A stretch of DNA of 49,336 nucleotides from contig JAILNP010000034.1 of NCBI GenBank assembly GCA_024691475.1, positions 1 to 49,336 on the forward strand, read 5' to 3'. Both the position numbers and the translations under genes were made by a program. The first letter of the stretch is position 1; every line of letters starts with the position of its first letter. The notes beneath the pieces were generated by a model. That model had not been told where the DNA came from. It ran no database searches and worked only from the letters and a program-made list of their open reading frames with translations. Below are positions 1-8,630 of this stretch, one piece after another. Origin of the DNA: Denitrobacterium sp024691475 (GTDB lineage Bacteria > Actinomycetota > Coriobacteriia > Coriobacteriales > Eggerthellaceae).

Positions 1-1367
1 CGCTGTCGTATGAGCAAATGCGCCAGGCGCTCGAAGACGAATTCGGTGCCGAGCGCATGAACGAGTTGTTCGACGCCATCGACCCCGAGCCCTTGGGGTC
101 GGCTTCGCTTGCCCAGGTTCACAAGGCTCGCTTGGTTAGCGGGGAAGTGGTGGCGGTAAAGATCCAGCGTCCGGGCGTGCGCGTGAAGATGGCGCAGGAT
201 ATCGCCATTATGCGTACGCTTGCCCGCAGGGCCACGCGCATGGTGAAGGGCGACCAGATGCTCAATCTGAACGATGTTGTCGAAGAGCTGTGGTCCACGT
301 TTCTAGAGGAAACCGACTTTCTCATTGAAGCGGACAATCTGGAGGAATTCGCACGCTTGAACAAGGACGTGCGCTTCATTACGTGCCCGAAGGTCTATCG
401 CGAGCTCTGCAGCGAATCGGTGCTGGTCATGGAATACATCGAGGGCATTTCCATAGCCAATGTGTCCGAGCTGGAAAAGCAGGGCTACGAGTTGCAGGAA
501 ATTGGCGAGAAGCTGCTCGACAACTATGCTACGCAGATTCTGGATCATGGGTTCTTCCATGCCGACCCGCATCCTGGCAACATTCTTGTTCGCGATGGGC
601 AAATCGTCTACATTGACCTGGGCATCATGGGCCGTCTTTCGCCACGCGATCGAAAGGGGTTCGGCGATATCATCCATGCCGTAGGCGTGCAGAGCTCTTC
701 CGAGCTGAAGGATGCATTGCTGTCGTTTGCCGTGCAGCGTGATAATTCCGTAATTGACCATGCGCGTTTTCTGGCTGACCTCGATATCATGCTTTCCGAT
801 TACGGTTCCACGGAAGTGGCCGACTTGGATATTGGCTTGTTCCTGAGCGATGTCTTTGCGCTCACGCGCTCGTCGAAGGTTACGTTGCCCACGTCCATAA
901 CCAGCGTTTCCCGAGGCATCGTTACCATGGAGGGGACCATTTCCCCGTTCATCCAGAGCGGCAACATCATCGCCATTATCAACAATCACCTGAAGAACTC
1001 CCAAGACCCGCTTGTCACCGCGCGCGATGCGCTTGAAGACGCTGCGCTCGACATGCGTCGTGCGGCGAAGGGGCTTTCGGGTGCGGCCGCCTATTCGGGC
1101 GAAGCGCTGCGCATGCTCACGCGTGGGCAGCTTAAGGTGAACATGGAGATGCTTGGCTCCGAAGCGCCCATGACGCACCTTTCGAAGATTATCAATCGCC
1201 TGAGCTTGGCCATTATCGTTGCGGGCCTGTTCATCGGCTCGAGCCTCATGGTGTTCGTGGGTACGTCTGTGACCATCATAGGTGTGCCTGCGCTGTCGTT
1301 TTTTGGCTATCTGGGAGCCTTCGTGCTGTCCGCGTTCGTAGTTGTTGATATTATCAGGCGCGGATAA
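1..1367 (+). CDS. UbiB/AarF/ABC1-family atypical kinase, 5' truncated by window edge
   Basis: The reading frame is open back to base 3, so the N-terminus lies outside the window; the first internal ATG (18) is not taken as the start. Visible kinase-like motifs are an Ala-rich loop (LGSASLAQVHKA), the lysine strand VAVKIQRPG, the catalytic-loop equivalent HADPHPGNIL and a metal-binding DLG (in IYIDLGIMG-like context). Two hydrophobic helices close the protein (about bases 1200-1350), as in UbiB/ADCK membrane-associated ATPases. The family supports isoprenoid quinone synthesis or lipid homeostasis. In an anaerobe this would be menaquinone rather than ubiquinone, which is inference. It ends 21 bases before mtnN and is probably co-transcribed with it. 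The family call is firm, the physiological role is not. Confidence 0.9.
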   Translation, partial: LSYEQMRQALEDEFGAERMNELFDAIDPEPLGSASLAQVHKARLVSGEVVAVKIQRPGVRVKMAQDIAIMRTLARRATRMVKGDQMLNLNDVVEELWSTFLEETDFLIEADNLEEFARLNKDVRFITCPKVYRELCSESVLVMEYIEGISIANVSELEKQGYELQEIGEKLLDNYATQILDHGFFHADPHPGNILVRDGQIVYIDLGIMGRLSPRDRKGFGDIIHAVGVQSSSELKDALLSFAVQRDNSVIDHARFLADLDIMLSDYGSTEVADLDIGLFLSDVFALTRSSKVTLPTSITSVSRGIVTMEGTISPFIQSGNIIAIINNHLKNSQDPLVTARDALEDAALDMRRAAKGLSGAAAYSGEALRMLTRGQLKVNMEMLGSEAPMTHLSKIINRLSLAIIVAGLFIGSSLMVFVGTSVTIIGVPALSFFGYLGAFVLSAFVVVDIIRRG

Positions 1368-1388
1368 AACACGTTCTTAGGGGCGCTC

Positions 1389-2093
1389 ATGAAAATCGGT
1401 ATTATCGGCGCGATGGAAATCGAAGTCGAAACGCTTATCGGCCAGCTTTCCTCGTGCACACGTACGCAGCATGCGGGCATGGAGTTTTGCGAGGGCATGC
1501 TGGAAGGAGTGGCGTGCGTTATTGTTCGCAGTGGTGTTGGCAAGGTGAATGCCGCATTGTGTGCGCAGCTGCTCGTTAGCGTTTATGGCGTTACGCACGT
1601 CATCAACACCGGCGCCGCCGGCTCTCTTGATGCGAGCATCAACATTGGCGACATCGTGGTTTCCACCGATTGCGTGCAGCACGACGTCGATGCGACGATA
1701 TTCGGCTACGAGCTTGGCCAGGTGCCTGGCATGCCCGTATCGTACGAGTCGAGCGAGCCCATGGCCGAGCATATCGTTGCCTCGGCGCATCATGCCGCAA
1801 CCGATATTGGCGTTCATCGCGGTCGCATTGCCTCGGGCGATCAATTCGTGGGAAATGCGGATGCGAAGGAACGCATTATTCGCGATTTCGAGGCGCGGTG
1901 CTGCGACATGGAAGGCGCTTCCATTGCCCAGGCTTGCGCGCTCAACGGCGTTCCCTTTGTGGTTGTTCGCTCTATTTCCGACAAGGCCGATGGCAGCGAT
2001 TTTGTGTCGTATGACCAGTTCGAACGTAAGGCGGCGCGTGATAGCGCGCATATCGTACGCGAGGCCCTTGCGGCTCTGTCTCGCGAGGCCTAG
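1389..2093 (+). CDS. mtnN: 5'-methylthioadenosine/S-adenosylhomocysteine nucleosidase
   Basis: A 234-residue protein of full family length that hydrolyses MTA, SAH and 5'-deoxyadenosine to free adenine, recycling the by-products of SAM-dependent reactions. It shows the N-terminal GIIGAMEIEVE segment, whose Glu12 matches the catalytic acid of the E. coli enzyme. It also has the NTGAAGSLD purine-nucleoside phosphorylase-type loop, the CDMEGASIAQ substrate-binding segment and the SISDKADG segment with the catalytic Asp. The ATG follows an aggggcgc stretch about six bases upstream. The gene follows the UbiB-like kinase at once and is closed by a strong bidirectional hairpin. 5'-deoxyadenosine clearance is relevant because a radical-SAM Elp3 gene lies convergent next to it, although the link is only positional. 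Confidence 0.95.
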   Translation: MKIGIIGAMEIEVETLIGQLSSCTRTQHAGMEFCEGMLEGVACVIVRSGVGKVNAALCAQLLVSVYGVTHVINTGAAGSLDASINIGDIVVSTDCVQHDVDATIFGYELGQVPGMPVSYESSEPMAEHIVASAHHAATDIGVHRGRIASGDQFVGNADAKERIIRDFEARCCDMEGASIAQACALNGVPFVVVRSISDKADGSDFVSYDQFERKAARDSAHIVREALAALSREA

Positions 2094-2110
2094 CGATTCT
2101 CTAATGGATT

Positions 2111-2145
2111 AGCGCCCCTTCGCCTGTATGTAGCGAGGGGGCGCT
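2111..2145. terminator. Bidirectional hairpin between mtnN and elp3
   Basis: Arms 2111-2123 and 2133-2145 form a 13-bp stem with one G-U pair and a nine-base loop, GC-rich at its base. It lies between two convergent genes. The T-tract is short, so the strength is uncertain. Confidence 0.75.
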
Positions 2146-2155
2146 TTGCGTTGCG

Positions 2156-3967
2156 CTATAGCGTTTTCCGTTGGTATAGCCCGTTGTCGGCGAATCCTCG
2201 TTTGCGGTAATACTCGCGTGTTCCGATGGCGCTGATTACGTTAATGCGATCGTAGCCTTCGGCTGCTGCGATGCGGCATGCTTCCTCGATGAGCTTCTTT
2301 CCCAAGCCCAGGTGCTGCGCCGTGCCGTCGTGCCCGCTAATGTGCGCGGCGTTTCCGTATACGTGCACTTCCCTGATCATGGCTTCGTTTGGATGCGTGG
2401 GCAGGTCGTCGTTGCGATACGTTTCAAATGCGCTTTCGCGGGGGAGTGAGAGGCGCAAAAAGCCTGCGATGCGTCCATCGGGGAGCGTCCATTGAAGGAA
2501 GCGCTCGCTCGTGGCGTTCGTTTCGTACCGGTATTCGTCTAGCATGAGCTTCTTCGGGTCGATATCGCTTCCCGCAATCTCTCGATAGCGAATCTCGCGG
2601 ACTTCGGCATTTCGGTCTTGTAGCTCGTTTTCGACCATCTGCCGCAGGTTGGTTTTCTTGTTGCCCGCCATGATGTCGTTCGACGAGAAATCGCGGATCA
2701 TGCGTGATATGCGAATGAAGGGCGGCGTATTTACCACGTCCTGCGCCAGGACGTTTACGAGCGTCTTTTCGTCATATGGCTTCCAGGCGCCTTCTAGATA
2801 GAGTTGCTCTAACCTAGCGCCGGCAATGAGGGCGGTGGGGTAAAGCTTCACCTCGTCGGGTTGGTAGGGTGCGTCCGACACGAACGATCGATAGTCGTTG
2901 ATGTCGCCTTCGGGCGTGGCCCCTACGAGGTTCACCATGAAGTGGGCGTGAATCTTGAATCCAAAGAGGCGTAGCAGATCGAACGCGCGCGCGATCGCTT
3001 CGGGCGTGAGGTTGCGATTGTTCGTTTTGAGTATGCCGGGCTGCAGGCTCTGCACGCCAATCTGCACTTTGGTGCACCCGTATGCGCGGAGCTTGCGCAA
3101 CGAGTCTGCCGTAATGGCGTCGGGGCGCGTCTCTACTACCAGGCCCACCACGCGGTGCTTGGCGGTTTCGTTGCGCACGTGCTCGCATTCGAGCTCCTGG
3201 TAGGTTGCCGTTTGCCAGCTTGCGACGCTTTGCCAGTTGGCGCCTTTCTTGTATAGCTGCGTGGCGGCTTCGTTGAAGCTCGTCTGCCGTGCGTTGATGC
3301 TGGCTTGCGCCTCTTGCGTCTGAGTCGCAAGCTCTTCGTCCTCCCGGGCGATTCCCGCGTTTTGGTAGGCGCTACGACGGCTTTCCCATGCTTCGATTTC
3401 GATAGCGTGCTCGTTGAGCGCCCTAAACGCTTCCTTGATGAACCAGGTTTGGTATTCGCTTGGGTAGTCGGTAAACGTGCCTCCCAACACGATGAGCTCT
3501 ACCTTATCGGTGGCGTGGCCCATTTGCACGAGGGCCCGCAGGCGTGCACCTACCTGCAGATATGGGTCGAAATAGGCGCGTTCGGCGCGTTGGCATGCGG
3601 GTTCGGCATGCAGGTAGCTCTTCGGCATGCGAATGTCGTTTGGGCAGTAGATGCAATCGGAGCCGCACGTCCAGGGCTTTGTGATTACCGTGATGGTTGC
3701 CACGCCCGAAGCGCTTCGTCGCGGCTTCATGCGCAGCGCGGCGAAGAGCGCCGTTTCCTCCTGCGGAGTAACATGCCAGGATTCCCAGAGCTGGGGCTGC
3801 GTGTTCTTTACGCCAAGGTAGTACGGGAGGATTTTCTTCTTTGCGTAGGTGCGTGACTGTTCGTGCGTGCGTGCGTTGAAGCTGCGCAGGAGGGCATCGA
3901 GCGGCTTTTGCTCCAGGCTTCCCGTTGTGCGCAGTAGTGCGAGTATTTCCGTAAAGAGTTCTTCCAT
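2156..3967 (-). CDS. elp3: Elp3-family tRNA wobble-uridine modification enzyme (radical SAM + GNAT)
   Basis: A 603-residue protein with both Elp3 halves. The N-terminal radical SAM domain carries Cys101, Cys105 and Cys108 (CGSDCIYC), then a YFDPYLQ segment, VELIVLGGTF and VVETRPDAI. The GNAT acetyltransferase half ends in GTREYYRKRGF, nearly the signature of eukaryotic and archaeal Elp3. Elp3 uses acetyl-CoA and a 5'-deoxyadenosyl radical to start the cm5U family of modifications at U34 of tRNA. Bacterial homologues act without the other Elongator subunits, and none are visible here. A charged linker of about 80 residues (about 165-245) separates GGTF from the ETRPD strand. The ATG lies at the edge of the intergenic region shared with the arsR-type promoter. 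The family call is very secure, but activity in this lineage is inferred. Confidence 0.93.
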   Translation of the reverse strand: MEELFTEILALLRTTGSLEQKPLDALLRSFNARTHEQSRTYAKKKILPYYLGVKNTQPQLWESWHVTPQEETALFAALRMKPRRSASGVATITVITKPWTCGSDCIYCPNDIRMPKSYLHAEPACQRAERAYFDPYLQVGARLRALVQMGHATDKVELIVLGGTFTDYPSEYQTWFIKEAFRALNEHAIEIEAWESRRSAYQNAGIAREDEELATQTQEAQASINARQTSFNEAATQLYKKGANWQSVASWQTATYQELECEHVRNETAKHRVVGLVVETRPDAITADSLRKLRAYGCTKVQIGVQSLQPGILKTNNRNLTPEAIARAFDLLRLFGFKIHAHFMVNLVGATPEGDINDYRSFVSDAPYQPDEVKLYPTALIAGARLEQLYLEGAWKPYDEKTLVNVLAQDVVNTPPFIRISRMIRDFSSNDIMAGNKKTNLRQMVENELQDRNAEVREIRYREIAGSDIDPKKLMLDEYRYETNATSERFLQWTLPDGRIAGFLRLSLPRESAFETYRNDDLPTHPNEAMIREVHVYGNAAHISGHDGTAQHLGLGKKLIEEACRIAAAEGYDRINVISAIGTREYYRKRGFADNGLYQRKTL

Positions 3968-4030
3968 GCAACGAGTATATGCGCTAATGACGTTGGGGCG
4001 TCATGACATGCAGCCAAACCAAAGAATGTA

Positions 4031-4059
4031 TTGACTTGCGTATTCGCGCGCACTATTCT
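4031..4059 (+). promoter_or_regulatory. Sigma-70-type promoter of the metal-resistance operon
   Basis: TTGACT (4031-4036), a 17-base spacer and TATTCT (4054-4059). This is close to consensus with ideal spacing, about 47 bases upstream of the regulator start and directly before an operator-like dyad. Confidence 0.75.
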
Positions 4060-4073
4060 GATGTCATAACGTC

Positions 4074-4087
4074 TGAACAGATGTGCA
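4074..4087. promoter_or_regulatory. ArsR/SmtB-type operator-like dyad
   Basis: TGAACA-ga-TGTGCA is an inverted repeat with one mismatched pair, resembling the TGAACA/TGTTCA half-sites of ArsR/SmtB repressors. It lies just downstream of the predicted transcription start, where a bound repressor would block initiation. It is probably the target of the adjacent regulator (inference). Confidence 0.6.
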
Positions 4088-4105
4088 TATGTAGTAAGGA
4101 TGAAC

Positions 4106-4435
4106 ATGGAAAACGATACCGTAAACGAATGCCCTCTGGCCGAAGGTGAAGTTCCCAGCGAGGAAATGCTCTACGACCTTGCGGACCTTTTCAAGGTTTT
4201 CGCCGACACCACGCGTATTCGCATTCTCTACGTCCTCATGGAACGTGAGCGTTGCGTTGCCGACATCGCCGAAGCAGTTGGCGTGTCGCAAAGCGCCGTT
4301 TCTCATCAGCTGCGCATTCTGAAGCAATCCCATCTGGTGCGTTTCCGCAAGGAAGGGAAGCAGATCATCTACGCGCTTTCCGATGACCATGTGTACACCA
4401 TGCTGTCTCAGGGTATGTCTCATATTTGCGAATAG
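4106..4435 (+). CDS. ArsR/SmtB-family metal-responsive repressor
   Basis: A winged-helix regulator of about 109 residues. The core runs LADLFKVFADTTRIRILYVL, a CVADIAEAVGVSQSAVSHQL recognition helix region and a wing ending in GKQIIYALSDDHV, typical of ArsR/SmtB/CzrA. I prefer the ATG at 4106 over 4100, because aagga (4096-4100) then sits five bases upstream instead of touching the start. Residues near the C-terminus (DDHVYTML...HICE) could form the alpha-5 metal site of the Zn/Cd-sensing CzrA type, which is inference. It heads a three-gene operon with an HMA peptide and a P1B ATPase and very probably autorepresses it, releasing DNA when metal binds. Confidence 0.92.
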   Translation: MENDTVNECPLAEGEVPSEEMLYDLADLFKVFADTTRIRILYVLMERERCVADIAEAVGVSQSAVSHQLRILKQSHLVRFRKEGKQIIYALSDDHVYTMLSQGMSHICE

Positions 4436-4449
4436 CGAAAGGAATAAGC

Positions 4450-4668
4450 ATGCGTAAGGTAATCAAGCTCGACGGGGAACTTTGCTCGCATTGCGCGGGG
4501 AAGATCCAGAACCGCATCGAAAAGATTGACGGGGTGTCGAAGGCTAGCGTGAACGCCATGACCCTGAAGTTCACCCTCGATGCAGACGACGCCAAGTTCC
4601 AGGAGATTCTTGGTCAATCTGTCAAGATTTTCAATGATATTGAGCCCGATTGCGAAGTGCTAGTCTAG
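4450..4668 (+). CDS. Free-standing heavy-metal-associated (HMA) domain protein
   Basis: A 72-residue, single-domain protein of ferredoxin-like HMA fold. It has a metal-binding CSHC motif (GELCSHCAGKIQNRIEKIDGV region, residues about 8-28), a following ASVNAMTLKFTLD strand and an acidic tail. The ATG at 4450 has a good site (aaagga) upstream; an in-frame ATG at 4426 overlaps the preceding gene and lacks one. It lies between the ArsR-type repressor and the P-type ATPase. The ATPase has no N-terminal HMA of its own, so this peptide probably delivers metal to it as a separate chaperone (inference). Confidence 0.88.
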   Translation: MRKVIKLDGELCSHCAGKIQNRIEKIDGVSKASVNAMTLKFTLDADDAKFQEILGQSVKIFNDIEPDCEVLV

Positions 4669-4684
4669 GCTCGGGATACTGTAC

Positions 4685-6604
4685 ATGGCAAAGAATCTGA
4701 CCAAGAAACAAACGAAGCTTCTAAAGCGTATCATTGTTGCATTTTCCCTTTTCGTGGTGCTCGAGGTGCTATCCGTTGGGTTCCACGTGTTCGACGCTCT
4801 GCCATATGGACTGTGGATCCAGTTTGCGTTGTTCCTCGTGCCGTACCTCATTGCCGGTTACGACGTGCTTGCGGGGGCGTGGCATGGTATCACTCATGGC
4901 CAGCCGCTCGACGAGAACCTGCTTATGGTCATTGCTACCATTGGTGCCTTTGCGCTCGTCTTTTTCCCCGATGCAGAGCCTCATATGGCCGAAGGCGCGG
5001 CCGTCATGTTGTTCTTCCAGGTGGGTGAGCTGTTCGAAAGCTATGCCGTGGGCAAGACGCGCCGTTCCATTGCCGACATGATGGATATCGCCCCCGAATC
5101 CGCCAACCTGAAGAAAGATGGTCAGGTTGTTGAGGTTGACCCCGATACTGTCGAGGTTGGATCGCTTATCGTGGTCAAGCCGGGCGAGCGTGTGCCCCTG
5201 GATGGCGTTGTAGTCGAAGGCTCCTCACAGCTGGATACCAGTGCGCTTACCGGTGAGAGTGTGCCGCGCGTAGTTCAGGCGGGGTCTGCCGTCATTAGCG
5301 GTTGCGTGAACATGACGGGCCTTATCACCGTGCGTACTACTAGCGTGTATGGCGAAAGCACCGTGCAGCGCATTCTGGAGCTGGTTGAAAATGCCAGCGA
5401 GAAGAAGGCTCGCACCGAGAACTTCATCACGCGATTCGCCCGTTACTACACGCCCATCGTCGTTGGCCTTGCGGCTGTGATCGCGGTTGCCGGCCCGCTC
5501 CTCTTCGGCGAAAGCTGGAGCGCGAGCGTGCAGAGTGCATTGGTCTTCCTCGTCGTGAGTTGTCCGTGCGCTCTTGTCATCAGCGTCCCGCTCTCGTTCT
5601 TCGGGGGCATTGGCGCAGCGTCGCGCAATGGCGTGCTCGTAAAGGGCTCTAGCTACCTCGAGGCGCTTGGAAATGTGGGCATCGTCGCATTCGACAAGAC
5701 GGGTACGCTTACCAACGGCACGTTTGGCGTGGTTGCCGTGCATACGCCCGAGGGCATCGACCCGGAATACGTTCTTTCGTATGCCGCGCATGCCGAGGCC
5801 AACTCGAATCATCCCATTGCCATTTCGCTGCGCGAGAGCTATGCGGGCGTGGTGGACGAGAGCTGCATCGAGCATGTGGAAGAGCATGGTGGCAAGGGTG
5901 TCTATGCACTCGTTTCCGCTCATAAGGTGCTCGTGGGCAATGATCGCCTTATGGACGAGGCACGTATCGAGTACCCGAATTGCGAGCTCGTTGGCACGAT
6001 TCTCCACGTGGCCATCGACGGCGAATACGTGGGTCACATCGTTATCGCCGACGTCGTGAAGGAAGATGCGAAGGACGCCATCACGGCGTTGCATGCTTCG
6101 GGTGCGAAGCGCACCGTTATGCTCACGGGCGATCGCGAGGAGGTTGCGGCCGCCGTCGCCGATGAGCTTGGCGTTGCTGAATATCGTGCGCAGCTGCTTC
6201 CGCAAGACAAGGTGTCCATTATCGAAGAGCTTCTTGCGCAGGTCGAGGGCAAGGACAAGGTTGCCTTCGTGGGCGATGGCGTGAACGATGCCCCCGTTCT
6301 CATGCGTGCCGATATCGGTATCGCAATGGGCGCCATGGGCAGTGATGCTGCTATCGAGGCGGCCGACATCGTGCTCATGGACGACCGCCCTGCGAAGATT
6401 GCCTATGCTATACGCGTTGCGCGTAAGACGATGGGCATCGTGCGCCAGAACATCGTGTTCGCCATTGGCGTGAAGGTCCTCATCATGATTCTCGCGCTGC
6501 CGTTCATTGGCTTTGCGAATATGTGGCTTGCGGTGTTTGGCGACGTGGGCGTAAGCGTTCTCGCCATCCTCAACGCCATGAGGACGCTGCGCATGAAGCA
6601 GTAG
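4685..6604 (+). CDS. zntA: P1B-type heavy-metal-translocating ATPase (Zn/Cd/Pb type)
   Basis: A 639-residue inner-membrane metal efflux pump. In order it shows two to four N-terminal membrane segments, the actuator motif TGES (about residue 189) and the metal-passage motif Cys293-Pro-Cys295 (SCPCALVIS). Then come the phosphorylation motif DKTGTLT (Asp337), the nucleotide-binding SNHPIA and the hinge GDGVNDAP (about residue 530). The final helices carry a lysine (AIGVKVLIM) and an aspartate (FGDVGVS), the signature of the Zn2+/Cd2+/Pb2+ subgroup rather than the copper subgroup. There is no N-terminal HMA domain; that function is encoded separately just upstream. It is regulated by the ArsR-type gene of the same operon, and a strong terminator follows. 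Confidence 0.93.
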   Translation: MAKNLTKKQTKLLKRIIVAFSLFVVLEVLSVGFHVFDALPYGLWIQFALFLVPYLIAGYDVLAGAWHGITHGQPLDENLLMVIATIGAFALVFFPDAEPHMAEGAAVMLFFQVGELFESYAVGKTRRSIADMMDIAPESANLKKDGQVVEVDPDTVEVGSLIVVKPGERVPLDGVVVEGSSQLDTSALTGESVPRVVQAGSAVISGCVNMTGLITVRTTSVYGESTVQRILELVENASEKKARTENFITRFARYYTPIVVGLAAVIAVAGPLLFGESWSASVQSALVFLVVSCPCALVISVPLSFFGGIGAASRNGVLVKGSSYLEALGNVGIVAFDKTGTLTNGTFGVVAVHTPEGIDPEYVLSYAAHAEANSNHPIAISLRESYAGVVDESCIEHVEEHGGKGVYALVSAHKVLVGNDRLMDEARIEYPNCELVGTILHVAIDGEYVGHIVIADVVKEDAKDAITALHASGAKRTVMLTGDREEVAAAVADELGVAEYRAQLLPQDKVSIIEELLAQVEGKDKVAFVGDGVNDAPVLMRADIGIAMGAMGSDAAIEAADIVLMDDRPAKIAYAIRVARKTMGIVRQNIVFAIGVKVLIMILALPFIGFANMWLAVFGDVGVSVLAILNAMRTLRMKQ

Positions 6605-6626
6605 CGCAGGAGTTTCTTGCAAGGTG

Positions 6627-6667
6627 AAACGCGGGGTGTGCCTTTGCATGCCCCGCGTTTTCGTTTT
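6627..6667 (+). terminator. Rho-independent terminator of the metal-resistance operon
   Basis: Ten-base arms 6627-6636 and 6651-6660 (aaacgcgggg / ccccgcgttt), with a further inner tgc/gca pairing and a T-rich tail (ttcgttttt). Confidence 0.88.
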
Positions 6668-6745
6668 TCGGTCTGCATAAGGTCACATATTGGTGTCAAT
6701 CAGTGGCCATGCTGCGCGTGCGTCTTCTTACCCTCTAGTATCTTC

Positions 6746-8629
6746 ATGCCAATCAGTCTCAACGAAAGCGTTTGCGTGCGTTCCCTTAAATATTTAAAGC
6801 CCTATCTTGGCATTGCCGTCCTCATCGTCGTCCTTCTGGGCGTCCAGGCGGCGTGCGACCTTGCTATTCCAAACTTCACGTCGCTCATCGTCGACGTGGG
6901 CATTCAGCAATCGGGCATCGAGGCGTCGTCTCCTCAAGAGGCGGCCGAACTGCTTGCGGAATACCAGGCGCAGGGCGTCGATACACTCGCAATGCAACAG
7001 GGCTACATTATTCGCATTGGCCTCCAGATGCTCGGCGTTACTCTCTTGGGCATTGCCGCTGCCGTGGGCATCTCCTTTTTGGCCGGCAGGGCCTCCGCCT
7101 CGGTGGGGCGCGATTTGCGCGAGCGTCTCTTTGACAAGGTCGTTAGCTTTTCCAATGCCGAGGTTCAGTCGTTTTCCGTGGCATCGCTCATCACGCGTGC
7201 CACGAATGACATTCAGCGCATTCAAATGGTCAGCTACATGCTGCTTCGCATCGTTATTTACGCGCCCATCCTGGCCGTGGGCGGCATCGTCATGGTGCTG
7301 CAGGCGAATGCTTCCATGACGTGGATCATCGGGCTGGGCGTGCTTGTGGTCGTCGTGGTTATCGGCGTGCTCATGGTGGTTACGATGCCGCGTTTCCGTC
7401 GCATGCAGAAACTCATCGACAAGGTGAACCTTATTTCGCGGGAAATGCTCACGGGCATTCCCGTCATTCGGGCATTCAATCGCCAGGGCCGTGAGGAGGA
7501 GCGCTTTTCCCAGGCAAGCGGCGACTTGCGCGATACTCAGCTGTTCGTCAATCGCGCCATGTCGTTCATGCGCCCGGGAATGATGCTCGTCATGAATGCC
7601 ATGGCTGTGCTTATCGTGTGGGTTGGCGCGGGTGCCATCGACGTGGGCAACATGCAAACGGGCGACGTCATGGCGTTCGTCACGTATTCCATGGCCATCG
7701 TCTCGAGCTTCATGATGCTTTCGATGCTCGCCATTCTCCTGCCGCGTGCCGAGGTGTCTGCCAAGCGCATCGACGAGGTGCTCGAAGCGGATATTGCCAT
7801 TTCGGACCCTGCTCGACCGCGCGATGGCGAGCGTTCTTTGCGGCCAGGCGCTGAAATCGAGTTTCGCGACGTGACGTTCGCCTACGAGGGGAGCGACGAG
7901 CCCGTGCTCTCCCATGTGAGCTTTACCGTTCCCGCGGGCGGCTACGTGGCACTCGTTGGCCCGACGGGTTCGGGTAAATCGACGGTCTTCAAGCTCCTCA
8001 TGCGGGATTGCGATCCCCAATCGGGGTCCATTCTCGTGGATGGGGTAGAGGCGCGCTTGCTTTCGCTTGCCGCCCTGCGCGGTACGTTTGGCTATGTTCC
8101 GCAAACGTCGTTCCTGTTCAGCGGATCTATCGCGTCCAATATCGCGTATGGCTTGGACGAGGTGGACGAAGCGGCGAATCGTTGGGCTGCCTCTATCGCT
8201 CAGGCTGATTCATTTGTTCAGTCGTTACCCGAAGGGTATGATTCCGACGTTTCCCAGGGTGGCACGAACCTTTCGGGTGGCCAACGCCAACGTTTGGCCA
8301 TTGCGCGCGCCCTTGCGGTCAAGCCGCGTTGCTTCCTTTTCGACGACAGCATGAGCGCTCTCGATTACGCCACCGAGCTTGAGCTTCGAAGGTCCCTTCA
8401 GCGCGAGATGGGCTCGGCCACGCGTATCGTGGTTTCTTCCCGTGTTGCCACCGTTTCCGATGCCGATTGCATCGTCGTGTTCGACGAGGGCAGGGTTGTG
8501 GGAACGGGAACGCACGATGAGCTTCTTGCCTCCTGCGCTACGTATGCCGACATCGCCCGTTCCCAGTTTGCGCCGCAGAGCGAGGTATCCTCTGCGCCTG
8601 CTTCCTCTTCCCTGGAAGGTGGTGAGTAG
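6746..8629 (+). CDS. ABC exporter half, degenerate-site subunit (permease + ATPase)
   Basis: A type IV ABC exporter half of about 627 residues: six membrane helices, then a nucleotide-binding domain with Walker A GPTGSGKST, signature LSGGQRQRLAIARAL and Walker B CFLFDDSMSALD. The catalytic Glu after Walker B is Asp, as in the inactive-site partner of heterodimeric exporters such as BmrCD or TM287/288. The start is uncertain: ATG 6746 is chosen, but GTG 6776 (directly before RSLKYLKPY) is also possible. Neither has a strong ribosome site, and no clear promoter is seen in 6669-6745. It is followed after one base by its partner, with which it should form one transporter. The substrate cannot be read from sequence (drug, lipid or peptide). 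Confidence 0.9.
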   Translation: MPISLNESVCVRSLKYLKPYLGIAVLIVVLLGVQAACDLAIPNFTSLIVDVGIQQSGIEASSPQEAAELLAEYQAQGVDTLAMQQGYIIRIGLQMLGVTLLGIAAAVGISFLAGRASASVGRDLRERLFDKVVSFSNAEVQSFSVASLITRATNDIQRIQMVSYMLLRIVIYAPILAVGGIVMVLQANASMTWIIGLGVLVVVVVIGVLMVVTMPRFRRMQKLIDKVNLISREMLTGIPVIRAFNRQGREEERFSQASGDLRDTQLFVNRAMSFMRPGMMLVMNAMAVLIVWVGAGAIDVGNMQTGDVMAFVTYSMAIVSSFMMLSMLAILLPRAEVSAKRIDEVLEADIAISDPARPRDGERSLRPGAEIEFRDVTFAYEGSDEPVLSHVSFTVPAGGYVALVGPTGSGKSTVFKLLMRDCDPQSGSILVDGVEARLLSLAALRGTFGYVPQTSFLFSGSIASNIAYGLDEVDEAANRWAASIAQADSFVQSLPEGYDSDVSQGGTNLSGGQRQRLAIARALAVKPRCFLFDDSMSALDYATELELRRSLQREMGSATRIVVSSRVATVSDADCIVVFDEGRVVGTGTHDELLASCATYADIARSQFAPQSEVSSAPASSSLEGGE

Positions 8630-8630
8630 C

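Noticed and set aside
5225..6649. A 474-codon minus-strand frame opposite the metal ATPase
   Set aside because: It is a shadow frame covering the ATPase and its terminator, with no protein features.
8379..8630. An extended N-terminus for the second ABC exporter subunit
   Set aside because: It overlaps the ATPase domain of the first subunit. The ATG at 8631, just after the upstream stop, fits the family start.
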